From assembly GCA_964436125.1 (NCBI GenBank), contig CAYTBT010000017.1, forward strand, positions 1 to 58,985: DNA of 58,985 nt, read 5' to 3'. Made by a program: the position numbers and the translations under genes. Source of the stretch: CAYRFF01 sp964436125 (lineage in GTDB: Bacteria; Bacteroidota; Bacteroidia; Chitinophagales; Saprospiraceae). Of this stretch, positions 27,714-37,180 are shown one piece after another. Position 1 is the stretch's first letter, and each line of letters begins with the position of its first letter. The notes below the pieces were generated by a model, which was not told the DNA's origin, did not search any database, and saw nothing but the letters and a program-made list of their open reading frames with translations.

Positions 27714-28415
27714 ATGAAACACAGATTAATTGTGTACATCGGGAGTCTATTTATGTTGAGTAGTTTGACTACTTATGGACAAGAGAGTTATAGTTTGCCG
27801 GATTATCAGCTGGGATTTACTTTAAATTACAACTCGCCGTACGGTTATGTGAGATATTACCTAGATGAAGGATCACTAGGATTTTCAGTTGATTTTAATG
27901 TCAGGATAAAAGAGAATAGCCCGATGATGGCAGGGATAGCCTATTCAGTTTTTACCTATGATAGAGCATTTCTCGATGCCTCGCAAATTGCGACGATGAA
28001 TTTTCATGTGAACATCAGGCCAAAGATCAGGGACTTTATATTATACGGCAAGTACGAGATCCTTTCAGGATATTACGTCATTCCATTTGTGGAAGCTGGG
28101 CTCGGGATAAGATATTATGCAACGCACATAGAGGATATTGACCCATTGAGTGGAGAAATAATCTCAACATTTACCGAAAATAGAGATGTAGGATTTCTGG
28201 GCAGGGTAGGTCTGGGAGTAGGGATTCCGCTGTACAGTCAATTATTGATAGAACTCGGAGCACATTACAGTCGATGTTCACCGATAAGTTTCGATTACTT
28301 AGCTGAAGAAGCTACCGGGGTGCAATCATATCCCTTGGATTTTTATTCAATAACTAAGAGTGCGCAGAGCTTTATAGTATATGAACTGAGTATTATTGTG
28401 GAAATGTATAATTAA
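27714..28415 (+). CDS. Outer membrane beta-barrel protein
   Basis: The 233-residue product has a signal peptide (MKHRLIVYIGSLFMLSSLTTYG) and alternating hydrophobic strands with glycine turns (YVIPFVEAGLGIRYYATHI, FLGRVGLGVGIPLYSQLL), typical of 8-10-strand porin-like barrels of Bacteroidota. It ends in IVYELSIIVEMYN. No specific function can be read. The ATG at 27714 is preferred over a GTG at 27708. The rluD-like gene starts 7 bp after its stop. Confidence 0.75.
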   Translation: MKHRLIVYIGSLFMLSSLTTYGQESYSLPDYQLGFTLNYNSPYGYVRYYLDEGSLGFSVDFNVRIKENSPMMAGIAYSVFTYDRAFLDASQIATMNFHVNIRPKIRDFILYGKYEILSGYYVIPFVEAGLGIRYYATHIEDIDPLSGEIISTFTENRDVGFLGRVGLGVGIPLYSQLLIELGAHYSRCSPISFDYLAEEATGVQSYPLDFYSITKSAQSFIVYELSIIVEMYN

Positions 28416-28422
28416 ACCGGGA

Positions 28423-29460
28423 ATGGGAGATAAGCTAGAAGAGAATTACGAGATAAAGACGATAACAGTTGATCCTAAGCAGAGTAAGTTGCGGATTGAT
28501 AAATTCTTGAATGCACGGATAAGCAGCATCACGCGTTCCAAGATACAGAAAAGCATAAAACTCGGTTATACAACGGTGAATGACGAGGAAGTAAAGAGTA
28601 ATTATGAAGTGATTCCGGGCGATATTATTAAAATGCGAGTGCCTATAGCAAGAGAAAAGAATGATTATCTTACCGGGGAGGATATCCCTTTAAATATTGT
28701 GTACGAGGATGAACATATTCTCATTGTAAATAAACAAGCAGGTCTTGTGGTTCATCCTGGTCATGGAAACTGGACAGGAACCCTTGTTAATGGTTTGATT
28801 TATTACCTGGATAAACAAGCTTTACCGGTGATGCAGGGGAATTCACTCGATCGTCCCGGGATCGTGCATAGAATCGATAAAGACACTTCAGGGCTTCTCG
28901 TTATTGCCAAGACAGAACTTGCTATGCGTTCGCTCTCCGCACAATTTTACGAGCATAGCATTGATCGGACTTATAAAGCAATAGTATGGGGTGAGCCGGA
29001 AGATAAGAAAGGCACAATAAATGCTCCGATAGGACGCGACCCGCGGAATCGACTGCGCATGACGACATTTGAGGAAGGTGATTTAGGGAATTACAAGCAT
29101 GCGATTACACATTTTAAACTCTTGCTGGGAATGTATTATGTAAGCCTTATCGAATGTAAATTGGAGACAGGCAGGACACACCAGATACGCGTACACCTCG
29201 CTTCGATAGGACATCCTATTTTTAACGATAAAACTTATGGTGGCGATAGGATAAGAAAAGGTACGATTTTCAGCAAGTACAAGCAATTTGTCCAGAATAA
29301 TTTTTCCATCCTGCCTAGACAGGCACTCCATGCAGCTTCCTTGGGATTTATGCATCCGGAGACAGGGAAAAGAATGGAATTTGCGACAGAACTTCCCGAG
29401 AGTTTTCAGAAAACAATAGATCGGTGGAATCGTTATCACAATAGCCGAAAAAATCTCTAG
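28423..29460 (+). CDS. rluD: RluD/RluA family 23S rRNA pseudouridine synthase
   Basis: Converts uridine to pseudouridine in large-subunit rRNA. An S4 domain lies at the N-terminus (LRIDKFLNARISSITRSKIQ), the catalytic Asp is in GIVHRIDKDTSGLLVIAK, and further motifs are YKAIVWG and TGRTHQIRVHLASIGHP. Length 345 fits RluD. The ATG at 28423 is preferred over an upstream ATG at 28396 that overlaps the barrel gene. The LuxC-like gene follows by 3 bp. Confidence 0.92.
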   Translation: MGDKLEENYEIKTITVDPKQSKLRIDKFLNARISSITRSKIQKSIKLGYTTVNDEEVKSNYEVIPGDIIKMRVPIAREKNDYLTGEDIPLNIVYEDEHILIVNKQAGLVVHPGHGNWTGTLVNGLIYYLDKQALPVMQGNSLDRPGIVHRIDKDTSGLLVIAKTELAMRSLSAQFYEHSIDRTYKAIVWGEPEDKKGTINAPIGRDPRNRLRMTTFEEGDLGNYKHAITHFKLLLGMYYVSLIECKLETGRTHQIRVHLASIGHPIFNDKTYGGDRIRKGTIFSKYKQFVQNNFSILPRQALHAASLGFMHPETGKRMEFATELPESFQKTIDRWNRYHNSRKNL

Positions 29461-29463
29461 GAA

Positions 29464-30477
29464 ATGGACGAAACAATAGTCGATAAGCTCGCGGACTGGG
29501 GGCAATATATGCAGGAGCATAAAGAAGACCTTGAACTAGCGGTATTGAAAAGTAAACGTGATAATAAATGGTATGAGCCGGAAAGTCAATGGCAACGGAT
29601 AAATCTTATATCAGAACAATTTCTGAAGAAGAGCAAGCTCGAGAAGTGGCTGGAAAATTACAGGGTATCAGCAGTTAAACCACAGGTTGTGGCCCTTATC
29701 TGTACGGATATTATCCCTGCTGCAGCATTCCGTGATATCCTTGCCATTCTCGTAAGCGGACACAATGCTATAGTGAAGTTGTCGCAAGCGGATGCACACC
29801 TTCTTCCGGAGATGATTGCCATGCTTGCTAGAATTGATGAGACTCTTGCCGCTCGCGTCCACTTTGTTGATAAACTTACGGACTATGATGCGATTCTTGC
29901 AACAGAACCCGATAAGGGAGCAGCTCATTTTTATAGGTACTTTACCCATGTACCTCACCTCATCAGAAAAAGAAGGTATAGTATTGCCGTAATCGATGAA
30001 CACATAACACAGGGTGAGCTCGAGGCGCTCCGATGCGATCTCTTTGATAATTTTGGCTTAAGTGAGCGAAATATATCGCTTTTTATGCTTCCGCAAATCT
30101 TTGACAAAGAGAAACTTTATGCCTCTCTGCTCCCATCACAATCATTGAAGGATAATGATAAGTATGAGAATAATTACTCTTACAATCTTGCGGTATGCAT
30201 GATGGAGCATCACGACTTTAAGACCAATGACGAGATACTTTTCATTGAAAGCTCCACTCTTCCCTCACGTATTGCCACTGTCCATTTATGTGAGTATGCA
30301 TCGAGAAAGGATATCGATGAATTTATTGAGAAAAACAAGGATAAAATACAGTGCATCGTTGCCAATGCTACTGTAAATATAGATTCTGAGACGATTCAAC
30401 CCGGCGATTCTCGTTTTCCGGAATTATGGGATTATCCGGATAAATGCGATACCTTACAATTTCTTTTAAACTTATAA
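29464..30477 (+). CDS. Acyl-CoA reductase-like protein (LuxC family)
   Basis: The 337-residue product aligns by eye with the short LuxC-like acyl-CoA reductases of Bacteroidota (VVALICTDIIPAAAFRDILAI, HNAIVKLSQADAHLLP, RFPELWDYPDKCDTLQFLL). Where I expect the catalytic cysteine motif GLGCRNVS, this protein reads GLSERNIS, so the nucleophile appears to be missing. The nearest cysteine is in ALRCDLFDNF, about 11 residues earlier. Either chemistry has changed or the protein is no longer a reductase. It lies between rluD and nth on the same strand. Confidence 0.75.
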   Translation: MDETIVDKLADWGQYMQEHKEDLELAVLKSKRDNKWYEPESQWQRINLISEQFLKKSKLEKWLENYRVSAVKPQVVALICTDIIPAAAFRDILAILVSGHNAIVKLSQADAHLLPEMIAMLARIDETLAARVHFVDKLTDYDAILATEPDKGAAHFYRYFTHVPHLIRKRRYSIAVIDEHITQGELEALRCDLFDNFGLSERNISLFMLPQIFDKEKLYASLLPSQSLKDNDKYENNYSYNLAVCMMEHHDFKTNDEILFIESSTLPSRIATVHLCEYASRKDIDEFIEKNKDKIQCIVANATVNIDSETIQPGDSRFPELWDYPDKCDTLQFLLNL

Positions 30478-30527
30478 GACGAGATCGGATTGAAAGTGAA
30501 AGCGATTTACCTTACAATTAAACAAGT

Positions 30528-31163
30528 ATGACAAGAAGAGAAAGAGCGCTGGAAATAGCAGCAATATTGAATACGTATTATCCCGAGGTGCAAGTCCCCT
30601 TGCATCACGAGGATGCATATACCTTGTTAATTGCGGTATTATTGTCAGCACAGTGTACAGACAAACGCGTAAATATGATTACGCCACTTTTATTTGCGGA
30701 AGCGGACAATCCCTATGCAATGTCTAAGCTTGATGTAGAAAGGATACGTGAAATCATAAAGCCATGTGGCTTATCACCGAGGAAGTCCAAGGCGATATCC
30801 GGCTTATCGCAGATTCTCATAGACTGCTATGACGGAGAAGTTCCGGAGAGCTTTGAAGCACTGGAAGAATTGCCCGGTGTCGGACATAAAACAGCTTCCG
30901 TTGTAATGTCTCAAGCATTTGGTCATCCGGCATTTCCAGTGGACACGCATATTCACAGACTCGCGTATCGATGGAAACTTTCAACCGGTAAAAATGTGAA
31001 GAAAACTGAGGAAGACTTAAAAAAGGCGTTCCCCATAGAAATGTGGAATAAAGTCCATATTCAGATCATCCTATTCGGTCGTGAGTATTGCCCTGCACGA
31101 GGACATAATCCGAGAGAATGCCCGATATGCAAGACCTACGGGAGGGCAAGTATGTTTAAGTGA
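30528..31163 (+). CDS. nth: Endonuclease III
   Basis: Base-excision-repair glycosylase/AP lyase for oxidised pyrimidines. The helix-hairpin-helix carries the catalytic Lys (LPGVGHKTASVV) and the Asp (FPVDTHIHRLAYRW). The Fe-S region has only three cysteines (C188, C198, C201 with spacing x9, x2) instead of the usual four with spacing x6, x2, x5, and the protein ends ten residues later. The cluster is therefore doubtful; from memory flavobacterial relatives have also lost it. Confidence 0.93.
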   Translation: MTRRERALEIAAILNTYYPEVQVPLHHEDAYTLLIAVLLSAQCTDKRVNMITPLLFAEADNPYAMSKLDVERIREIIKPCGLSPRKSKAISGLSQILIDCYDGEVPESFEALEELPGVGHKTASVVMSQAFGHPAFPVDTHIHRLAYRWKLSTGKNVKKTEEDLKKAFPIEMWNKVHIQIILFGREYCPARGHNPRECPICKTYGRASMFK

Positions 31164-31214
31164 AATCTTCAGGAAAAAGGCCTTTATTTACCCGGGTCGA
31201 GCTATATATACTAC

Positions 31215-33614
31215 TTAAAAAGGATAACCGAAGGCTATATTCCACTGTATCCTCCCAAAGGACCAATCCCTTACCGGGTAGAAGTAACTGCCGTGGAGCT
31301 TGTACGGATTTTTAATCGGATAGCCCAGGTCCAGCCGGAAGACAAATACTGAATAGTCAAATCGAATTCCAAATCCGGAGCCTATTGCTATCTGCTTATA
31401 GGAGTCCCATGTCAGCTCCGTATTTCCCTCAAAGTCATCGGGAAATATATTCCATACATTCCCGACATCGAGAAAAAATGCACCGTGGAAATACCAGAAA
31501 AGCTTAAAACGGAACTCCGCACTACCTTCAAAGAGGAAGTTTCCCGTAAAATACGGCGGGAAATTCCCATTCACTTCATCCGGGGCATAATGAGAGCCCG
31601 GACCGAGACCACGTACAGGCCATGCGCGGATACTGTATGGCCCACCTACATAAAATTGCTTGATATAGGGTACGCTAAAAGTATCCAGGCGCAATGCAAT
31701 GCCGGTATTGACCTTAAATGCAATTTCAGTAGAATTGGGGAATCGGCGCTTATAGGTACCACCAAGTCGCAATCGGACATACTTGGCAAATCTGTTTTCA
31801 CCGATACGTAAATCTTCACTTGAACCAAATAAATCCCGGACTCCATCTATTGCCATCACTTCAAGACCGGAAGTCTCGAGTTCAATCGAAGCGCCGAAGC
31901 GTTCACCCCAGAAATTGGCTTGGGGTGTAGCATAATCGAGCCTGGCTCTACGGAAAAGGAAACCGGTAAGTAAACGTTGATCAAATGAACGTAAAAAATA
32001 CTCGTTGTGCTTGATGATATCGTAAAATTCCGGGAAAATTGTTGGCTTCCACCAGTCTATACCGACGTGGTCAAGTTCGAGGCGGTAATTTTCATTTATG
32101 TTCCAGTTGTACCCAAATGATGCCGACAAGGCATGATATGCATAAGCGTGATTTCTTAAGGTATAGCGATAATTTAAAGTGGTCCTCGTGTCCGCTTGTC
32201 TGAGGAAGCGCCTTACAAGATGATTGTCGCTGCTGACATTCTCATCTAGTTCCGGAAGCAGCGTTTCTATGTAATTGTAGAGGAAAGGGTAAGGGATTAA
32301 ACGTGGAAACGAGAGACTATTGGAGATAGATATCGTGTATGTGTTATTGTCGGTGATATTCAGTAAACTCAATTCTGCCGCCCCTTCTGCTCCGATGGTA
32401 TAAGATTCTCCACCGCCGAAGATATTCCGATTTGTGAAAGACATATCGAGAGAAAGACCGAGCAATTGCGTATTGTTGGAGATATTGGAATAATAGATTG
32501 CCGGCTGAAGGGTAGTGGTGTATAAAGAATCCGGATTTAGATAGAAATGATAGTCCACATAATATTTTCCATCAATCGTGTCATAGGACAGCCGGGCCCT
32601 TGGAAATTTATACAAGGCAAATCCCGCTATGCCGGATTGTGCTTCATCATATCGCTTCCGAGAATATAATGCTCCGGCTCGTATCTCGATATTGCCTGCA
32701 ATCACAGCCGGCCGTACCTTAAAATGTGAGCCTACAAATTTTACGCCTAGTGTATCGAGCAGAACGGATAGTGAATCCTGTTGAACTTTCTTCTGAAGCG
32801 GTTTAACTTCACTGGAATATACATAGACCGATCGATTCCGATATCGCGGATGGACCGTGGAATCGTAGGGCGTAAGGACACGCAATGTTACTTTATTGAT
32901 ATTTCCTGTGGTGTCCACGGTGAATTTATCAATGTAGCTTTGAGAGAAATTGGGGTAACCACGGTTCCGCAGGAGACGTACTATACGTTGTAATTCGGCA
33001 TTGTAATTATCGGCATTTAAAAGCATCCCTTCCCGGATAATACTATTTCTCCAGTCATTTCTGATGATTTTCTGTATAGTGGAATCATTGGAAACAATGG
33101 AAAATGAATCGATTGTGAACGCTTCTTCAGGATAAATATACCAGTTTACGGCACCTTCATGTGGTTTACGCAAGGTGTCGATGTCGTAGGAGACGTGTGC
33201 ATTGAAGTATGCATTGTTTTTCAGGTACAAGGTCATGGAATTGGCAGTATTGTCGAGAATACTTTTCTTTATGATCGCAGGCTTCTGAGCGACGTTGTTA
33301 TTGATGAAATTCCAGTACCAGTTATCCTTATTCAATTCCTTATCCCTATAGTAAAACCAATGACGCGGGATCCAGAGAATACCGGTATTGGGTTTAAGCT
33401 GGAGGATTGTCGGTAGCTCTGCTGTGACCTTTGCAGCATTCTGCTTGTTTAGCTCCTCCTTGTAATAAAGAGTATTTCCCTTGAGATAAAGCTCATTTTT
33501 TTCAAGATATTTCTTGGTATTGCAAGAATTGAAGAATAAAAGGCAGAGGCTCCCTAGCACAATAGCGGAAAGTGGTGAAGTATGGATGAAATTATAAACT
33601 TGTTTCACGTACAA
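31215..33614 (-). CDS. tamL: TamL: Omp85/BamA-family outer membrane lipoprotein
   Basis: Outer-membrane insertion/translocation protein of the Omp85 superfamily. The 799-residue product has a lipoprotein signal (CLLFFNSC, Cys about residue 31), POTRA-like domains in the N-terminal half (about 170-330) and a C-terminal 16-strand barrel. The barrel ends with the conserved loop element SIRAWPVRGLGPGS (the VRGF/Y-like motif) and AFGYPF. A lipidated Omp85 is characteristic of Bacteroidota TamL. TamB is not adjacent. The acyltransferase genes glsA/glsB lie upstream on the same strand with a 77-bp gap. Confidence 0.9.
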   Translation of the reverse strand: MYVKQVYNFIHTSPLSAIVLGSLCLLFFNSCNTKKYLEKNELYLKGNTLYYKEELNKQNAAKVTAELPTILQLKPNTGILWIPRHWFYYRDKELNKDNWYWNFINNNVAQKPAIIKKSILDNTANSMTLYLKNNAYFNAHVSYDIDTLRKPHEGAVNWYIYPEEAFTIDSFSIVSNDSTIQKIIRNDWRNSIIREGMLLNADNYNAELQRIVRLLRNRGYPNFSQSYIDKFTVDTTGNINKVTLRVLTPYDSTVHPRYRNRSVYVYSSEVKPLQKKVQQDSLSVLLDTLGVKFVGSHFKVRPAVIAGNIEIRAGALYSRKRYDEAQSGIAGFALYKFPRARLSYDTIDGKYYVDYHFYLNPDSLYTTTLQPAIYYSNISNNTQLLGLSLDMSFTNRNIFGGGESYTIGAEGAAELSLLNITDNNTYTISISNSLSFPRLIPYPFLYNYIETLLPELDENVSSDNHLVRRFLRQADTRTTLNYRYTLRNHAYAYHALSASFGYNWNINENYRLELDHVGIDWWKPTIFPEFYDIIKHNEYFLRSFDQRLLTGFLFRRARLDYATPQANFWGERFGASIELETSGLEVMAIDGVRDLFGSSEDLRIGENRFAKYVRLRLGGTYKRRFPNSTEIAFKVNTGIALRLDTFSVPYIKQFYVGGPYSIRAWPVRGLGPGSHYAPDEVNGNFPPYFTGNFLFEGSAEFRFKLFWYFHGAFFLDVGNVWNIFPDDFEGNTELTWDSYKQIAIGSGFGIRFDYSVFVFRLDLGYPIKNPYKLHGSYFYPVRDWSFGRIQWNIAFGYPF

Positions 33615-33691
33615 TATACTTTATCTTGTCTCTGTATGATATCCTTGTTTATGCTTGACCAATATAGTAAATCTATGGGAAATTGCTTCTC

Positions 33692-34657
33692 TCATTTATT
33701 TAAGCTCAAGGCAAATGGGCCTATGGCTTCAGGTTGAATATGTCGTTCTTTCTTTTCCGGGTAGATATCCTCGAGATTAATCATAATTCCCGTCTCTTCT
33801 ACACCGCCGAAGTCTTGATTAATTGCAGTTCCAAACGTTCTCATGGAAGAAGACAAGCCCATATAAACATTAATAAGCGGCGGAATTGACTCGCCCCGTG
33901 CATTTAATAACTTACGGAGCTTTCGACGCCCTTTCTTAAAGTTGGTTTCCTTAAAGTGTTCTTCTATCACTTTTTCCTTGAAGTGAAACTCAAGTGGTTT
34001 TATCGGAGTGACGAGATTGTCCGGATCGGGGAAATAGTATTGCATAAAAGAAAGTAAAATATCGCGAGCAGTCCTATCGTAATGTGGATACATCGTAACC
34101 TTCCCAAAGAAATACTTGATGTGTGGGTAAATCGTAACGAGTGCGCCGAGTCCATCCCAGAGATTGGCGAGGGCAAATAAACCTTTCTTGGGATTTACCG
34201 TGGGCTGATATTTAGGTTGAACCCATGATCGACCGAGTTCAATTGTGTAAGGGAGATAATCGCGTTTAAATTCCTTTGAAAAGCGAAAATAATGAGCCGT
34301 AGAAAGGAGGTAATCCCTACTTTTGGAATCACGTGCTTTCCCACAGTCAATGTAGCGATAGCCACCGATAATCTCTTCTTCCTCCGGACTGTACACAATA
34401 AGTTGGTGATAGGGATTCTCATGTGTGTCAAAATCATCAATGTCCAGCTTATTGCCGGTGCCTCCACCTGCACTACGGAAGGAAAGCTCCCGGAGTCTTC
34501 CTATCTCGTCCATTGTGTGGGGCGAATTAATTGCATTGACGATATATATTTCATTGTGGAGGTGATTGGTCTTACGGATAAATCGCTCTGGAGTCAGTTC
34601 TCCCTTGATGAGATCCTTGTCAATCGGCGCTATTATAGCTTTTTCTCCTTTTTTCAT
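33692..34657 (-). CDS. glsB: GlsB/OlsB-like N-acyltransferase (amino-acid lipid synthesis)
   Basis: The 321-residue product belongs to the GNAT-like OlsB/hemolysin acyltransferase family: VNAINSPHTMDEIGRLRELSF, DDFDTHENPYHQLIVYSPE, IIGGYRYI, ELGRSWVQPKYQ and GLFALANLWDGLGAL. In Bacteroidetes the pair GlsB-GlsA makes glycine lipids: GlsB N-acylates glycine and GlsA adds the second chain. Its gene follows the glsA-like gene by 12 bp on the same strand. Whether the head group here is glycine, ornithine or another amino acid cannot be read from sequence. Confidence 0.82.
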   Translation of the reverse strand: MKKGEKAIIAPIDKDLIKGELTPERFIRKTNHLHNEIYIVNAINSPHTMDEIGRLRELSFRSAGGGTGNKLDIDDFDTHENPYHQLIVYSPEEEEIIGGYRYIDCGKARDSKSRDYLLSTAHYFRFSKEFKRDYLPYTIELGRSWVQPKYQPTVNPKKGLFALANLWDGLGALVTIYPHIKYFFGKVTMYPHYDRTARDILLSFMQYYFPDPDNLVTPIKPLEFHFKEKVIEEHFKETNFKKGRRKLRKLLNARGESIPPLINVYMGLSSSMRTFGTAINQDFGGVEETGIMINLEDIYPEKKERHIQPEAIGPFALSLNK

Positions 34658-34669
34658 GTACTTCTATTT

Positions 34670-35497
34670 TTATGACAGTCGTTCTCTCAGTGAATACGTT
34701 TTCTGCTTGAAGATTTCAGCCCATTCTCTATCACTGTGCTCATCTGTCAATTGATCTGCTTCAACCTTTTCCCCAAAGACAATAGGAATGTGTATTCCTT
34801 TCTGCTTATACAATTCATTGACAAGGTAAAACATTTCAATGTTAACCCCGATCCCGAGTCGCTTTCGGATATTGGCGACATTGTAAAAGAAATTGCTTAA
34901 CCTTCCATCAACATAAACGGGTAGAATGGGCTGATTGTATTTCTTGGCTCGTGTAATAAATGTTTTTTTCCATTCTAGATCGTAGATGCGTCCATTTTCT
35001 TTCCTGCTGACAAGCCCCGCCGGAAAGACAAAGATTGCATTCTCCGTCCCGAAGGTTTTATCTACTTTCCGCAGTGATTCCGTCCTGTTTTTCCCTACAG
35101 TATTTACTCCGACAAACATTCCCCTTAGGTTTTCAAGATGGAGTAGGATGTCATTGACTATAAATTTTATATCTGTCCTGATATCTTCTATCGCACTTAC
35201 TATTGTGATTGCATCCATGCCTCCGAGAGGATGATTGGAGCAGAATATGCAGCCTCCTTCCGCCGGGATGTTTTCATTCCCGAGAACTTCATAACTTATC
35301 TCAAATTCATCGACGATTGCATTACAGAACTCTACTCCGTATTTATCTCCGTTTTCTCGGATAAAACGGTTGATGTCATCTTCATGGAGGATCCGTTTGA
35401 TATAATTTAAGGCAAATGCCGGCATCCATCTTAACAGTTGCGGGTTTTTGGCAGCAATAACCTTGTCGATATCGATAAATTTGTCAGACATTGTCAT
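34670..35497 (-). CDS. glsA: GlsA/OlsA-like 1-acylglycerol-3-phosphate acyltransferase family protein
   Basis: The 275-residue product has the PlsC acyltransferase signature NHPLGGMD (block I, NHxxxxD) and later blocks GVNTVGKNR and FVFPAGLVSRKENG. It belongs to the lysophospholipid acyltransferase family and is the likely O-acyltransferase partner of the N-acyltransferase 12 bp downstream. Upstream (35536-35549) lies a copy of the recurrent motif AGCTTACGCAAAT, and TATATTCG nearby resembles a -7 element on the minus strand. Confidence 0.82.
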   Translation of the reverse strand: MTMSDKFIDIDKVIAAKNPQLLRWMPAFALNYIKRILHEDDINRFIRENGDKYGVEFCNAIVDEFEISYEVLGNENIPAEGGCIFCSNHPLGGMDAITIVSAIEDIRTDIKFIVNDILLHLENLRGMFVGVNTVGKNRTESLRKVDKTFGTENAIFVFPAGLVSRKENGRIYDLEWKKTFITRAKKYNQPILPVYVDGRLSNFFYNVANIRKRLGIGVNIEMFYLVNELYKQKGIHIPIVFGEKVEADQLTDEHSDREWAEIFKQKTYSLRERLS

Positions 35498-35601
35498 AAA
35501 ATCCCCTCTTCATACTTTATGTTTCGAATATACGGAATTTGCGTAAGCTGAATAAGTCTTCAGGAATACTTGTTCTATCAATTGATGAATTTTTTCAATA
35601 C

Positions 35602-36135
35602 TTATGATTGTTTTTGCCCACTGAAGGATTCATTCTTATCCTTAAATAATACATTAAACGTAGTTAAACTCCCATAACTTCTCGTAATATATTGCTGTAA
35701 ATTTACTTTCTCTGCCTCGGATAAAGCCTTATTGCTATTGATTTTCTGCTCTATTACACGGAGGCGATCCCTGACCATGACAATTTTATGAAAAAAAGTC
35801 TCAATCGGAATTTCCTTTTCTTTGAGTGTTTCATCAGCTGGTTTTATAATCATTGTCCCACCGCGGTATTTAGTCGCAATGAGATTTTCTTCAGGAAGGA
35901 TATCATAGGCCCTAAAGATTTTAAGCAGAGATTTTTCCGCCGCGGTATAAGAGACTTCATCCTCTGGTTCAATGCGCTCTATTATTTCCCATTTTTCATA
36001 GGTTTTACCTACTTGTTTTATCCCATAAAGTGTAAAGCATACGTCATAAGCTGCCTTGTGAATGCGGATTATTACGCCATCGCCGTAGGCCGGATGCTTT
36101 ATCCTAGACCCAATACCTAGTATGTTTTCTTCCAT
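35602..36135 (-). CDS. Conserved hypothetical protein with Tudor/KOW-like N-terminus
   Basis: The 177-residue protein is soluble. The first ~55 residues (IGSRIKHPAYGDGVIIRI and YEKWEIIERIEP) resemble the small beta-barrel modules seen at the ends of UvrD/PcrA helicases and CarD-like proteins. The remainder (about 60-165) looks helical with KIVMVRDRLRVIEQKI. I do not know a function. It is monocistronic between the glsA-like gene and a barrel protein gene. Confidence 0.7.
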   Translation of the reverse strand: MEENILGIGSRIKHPAYGDGVIIRIHKAAYDVCFTLYGIKQVGKTYEKWEIIERIEPEDEVSYTAAEKSLLKIFRAYDILPEENLIATKYRGGTMIIKPADETLKEKEIPIETFFHKIVMVRDRLRVIEQKINSNKALSEAEKVNLQQYITRSYGSLTTFNVLFKDKNESFSGQKQS

Positions 36136-36264
36136 GACTTGAATTATTATGATTATTAGTCGATTCCTTTTGATAAGGAAATTTACAAGACAAATTTAAT
36201 TGAATTGTCCGATTTAAGAGATAGAATTATAAAATATCCCTCTGTATGCTTTCTCATCCTGCTC

Positions 36265-36912
36265 TTATAAGTGTCTCGACCAAGATGTAATGCGGAAACT
36301 TAATGAAAGTTGGAAGAGGTCATTGGATTTTACGTAATTCAGGTGGTTTGAATCTCGTGTAAGAAGGGTGTTTATATTCCAGGGGTAATAGGCGACTTGT
36401 GGACTTATAACAAACCTTTGCGTAAGCGGTATATCAATTCCCAGTCCGATTCCGATAAAAAAGCGCTGTAAGTCAAAACTATTATAGGTGTACAACCAGT
36501 AATTTGCAATGGTCTGCGTATTGCTGAGTAGAAGTGGAAATGCACCGAGGTAAATGTTTCGATACAGCTGAATATTGCCTTTTTCTATCGTCGGACAATC
36601 ACAATCATATCCAAGCCTGAATGGATATAGATATATCGGGATAGAAATTGAAACATAATCTGAAAATTCATTATCCGTGATCTGCCTTTTGTTCCCATTG
36701 AGTATATAAGCAATCGTAGGCTCAATTTTTACTGCTTCCTTGAGTATTGGGATTTTATATGATAGCCCGATGGAATATCCCTCAAGGGTGTGAATTGTCT
36801 GCCATTGGTCTATTTTTTCATTCAGATATCCCGCATTGATGCCTAGCTGAGCTTGCGTCATACTTGTGATACAGGATAGGCACAAGATTATATGAATGAA
36901 TGTATGCTTCAT
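36265..36912 (-). CDS. Outer membrane beta-barrel protein
   Basis: The 215-residue product has a signal peptide (MKHTFIHIILCLSCITSMTQA) directly followed by QLGINAGYLNEKI. Alternating strands (YSIGLSYKIPI, YVSISIPIYLYPF, FIGIGLGIDIPL, FQLSLSFRI) suggest an 8-strand barrel of the Bacteroidota PorT/OmpW-like type. Function unknown. It is transcribed toward the Tudor-like gene, with 129 bp between them. Confidence 0.7.
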   Translation of the reverse strand: MKHTFIHIILCLSCITSMTQAQLGINAGYLNEKIDQWQTIHTLEGYSIGLSYKIPILKEAVKIEPTIAYILNGNKRQITDNEFSDYVSISIPIYLYPFRLGYDCDCPTIEKGNIQLYRNIYLGAFPLLLSNTQTIANYWLYTYNSFDLQRFFIGIGLGIDIPLTQRFVISPQVAYYPWNINTLLTRDSNHLNYVKSNDLFQLSLSFRITSWSRHL

Positions 36913-37180
36913 AAGTCCAATGTACTAGTTTCTCCTTGATTTAAGATGTAAATTTAAAGAAAAATCACATATCTGAGCCTATAAAAATAATTGAATAGTG
37001 ATTTTATCCAATGTGTATCCGGGCTTGTTGCAATAAGATTGTGCAAATAATTGAATTTTTATGAGAGATTGCTACCTTTATATATACGATAGAAGAAAAG
37101 AATTATCGAATAACGAGAACGAAAGCATCAAGGAAGAAGAAGAGAAGACAATAGAAAAGTAAAATATCGACAAGAAGAAG

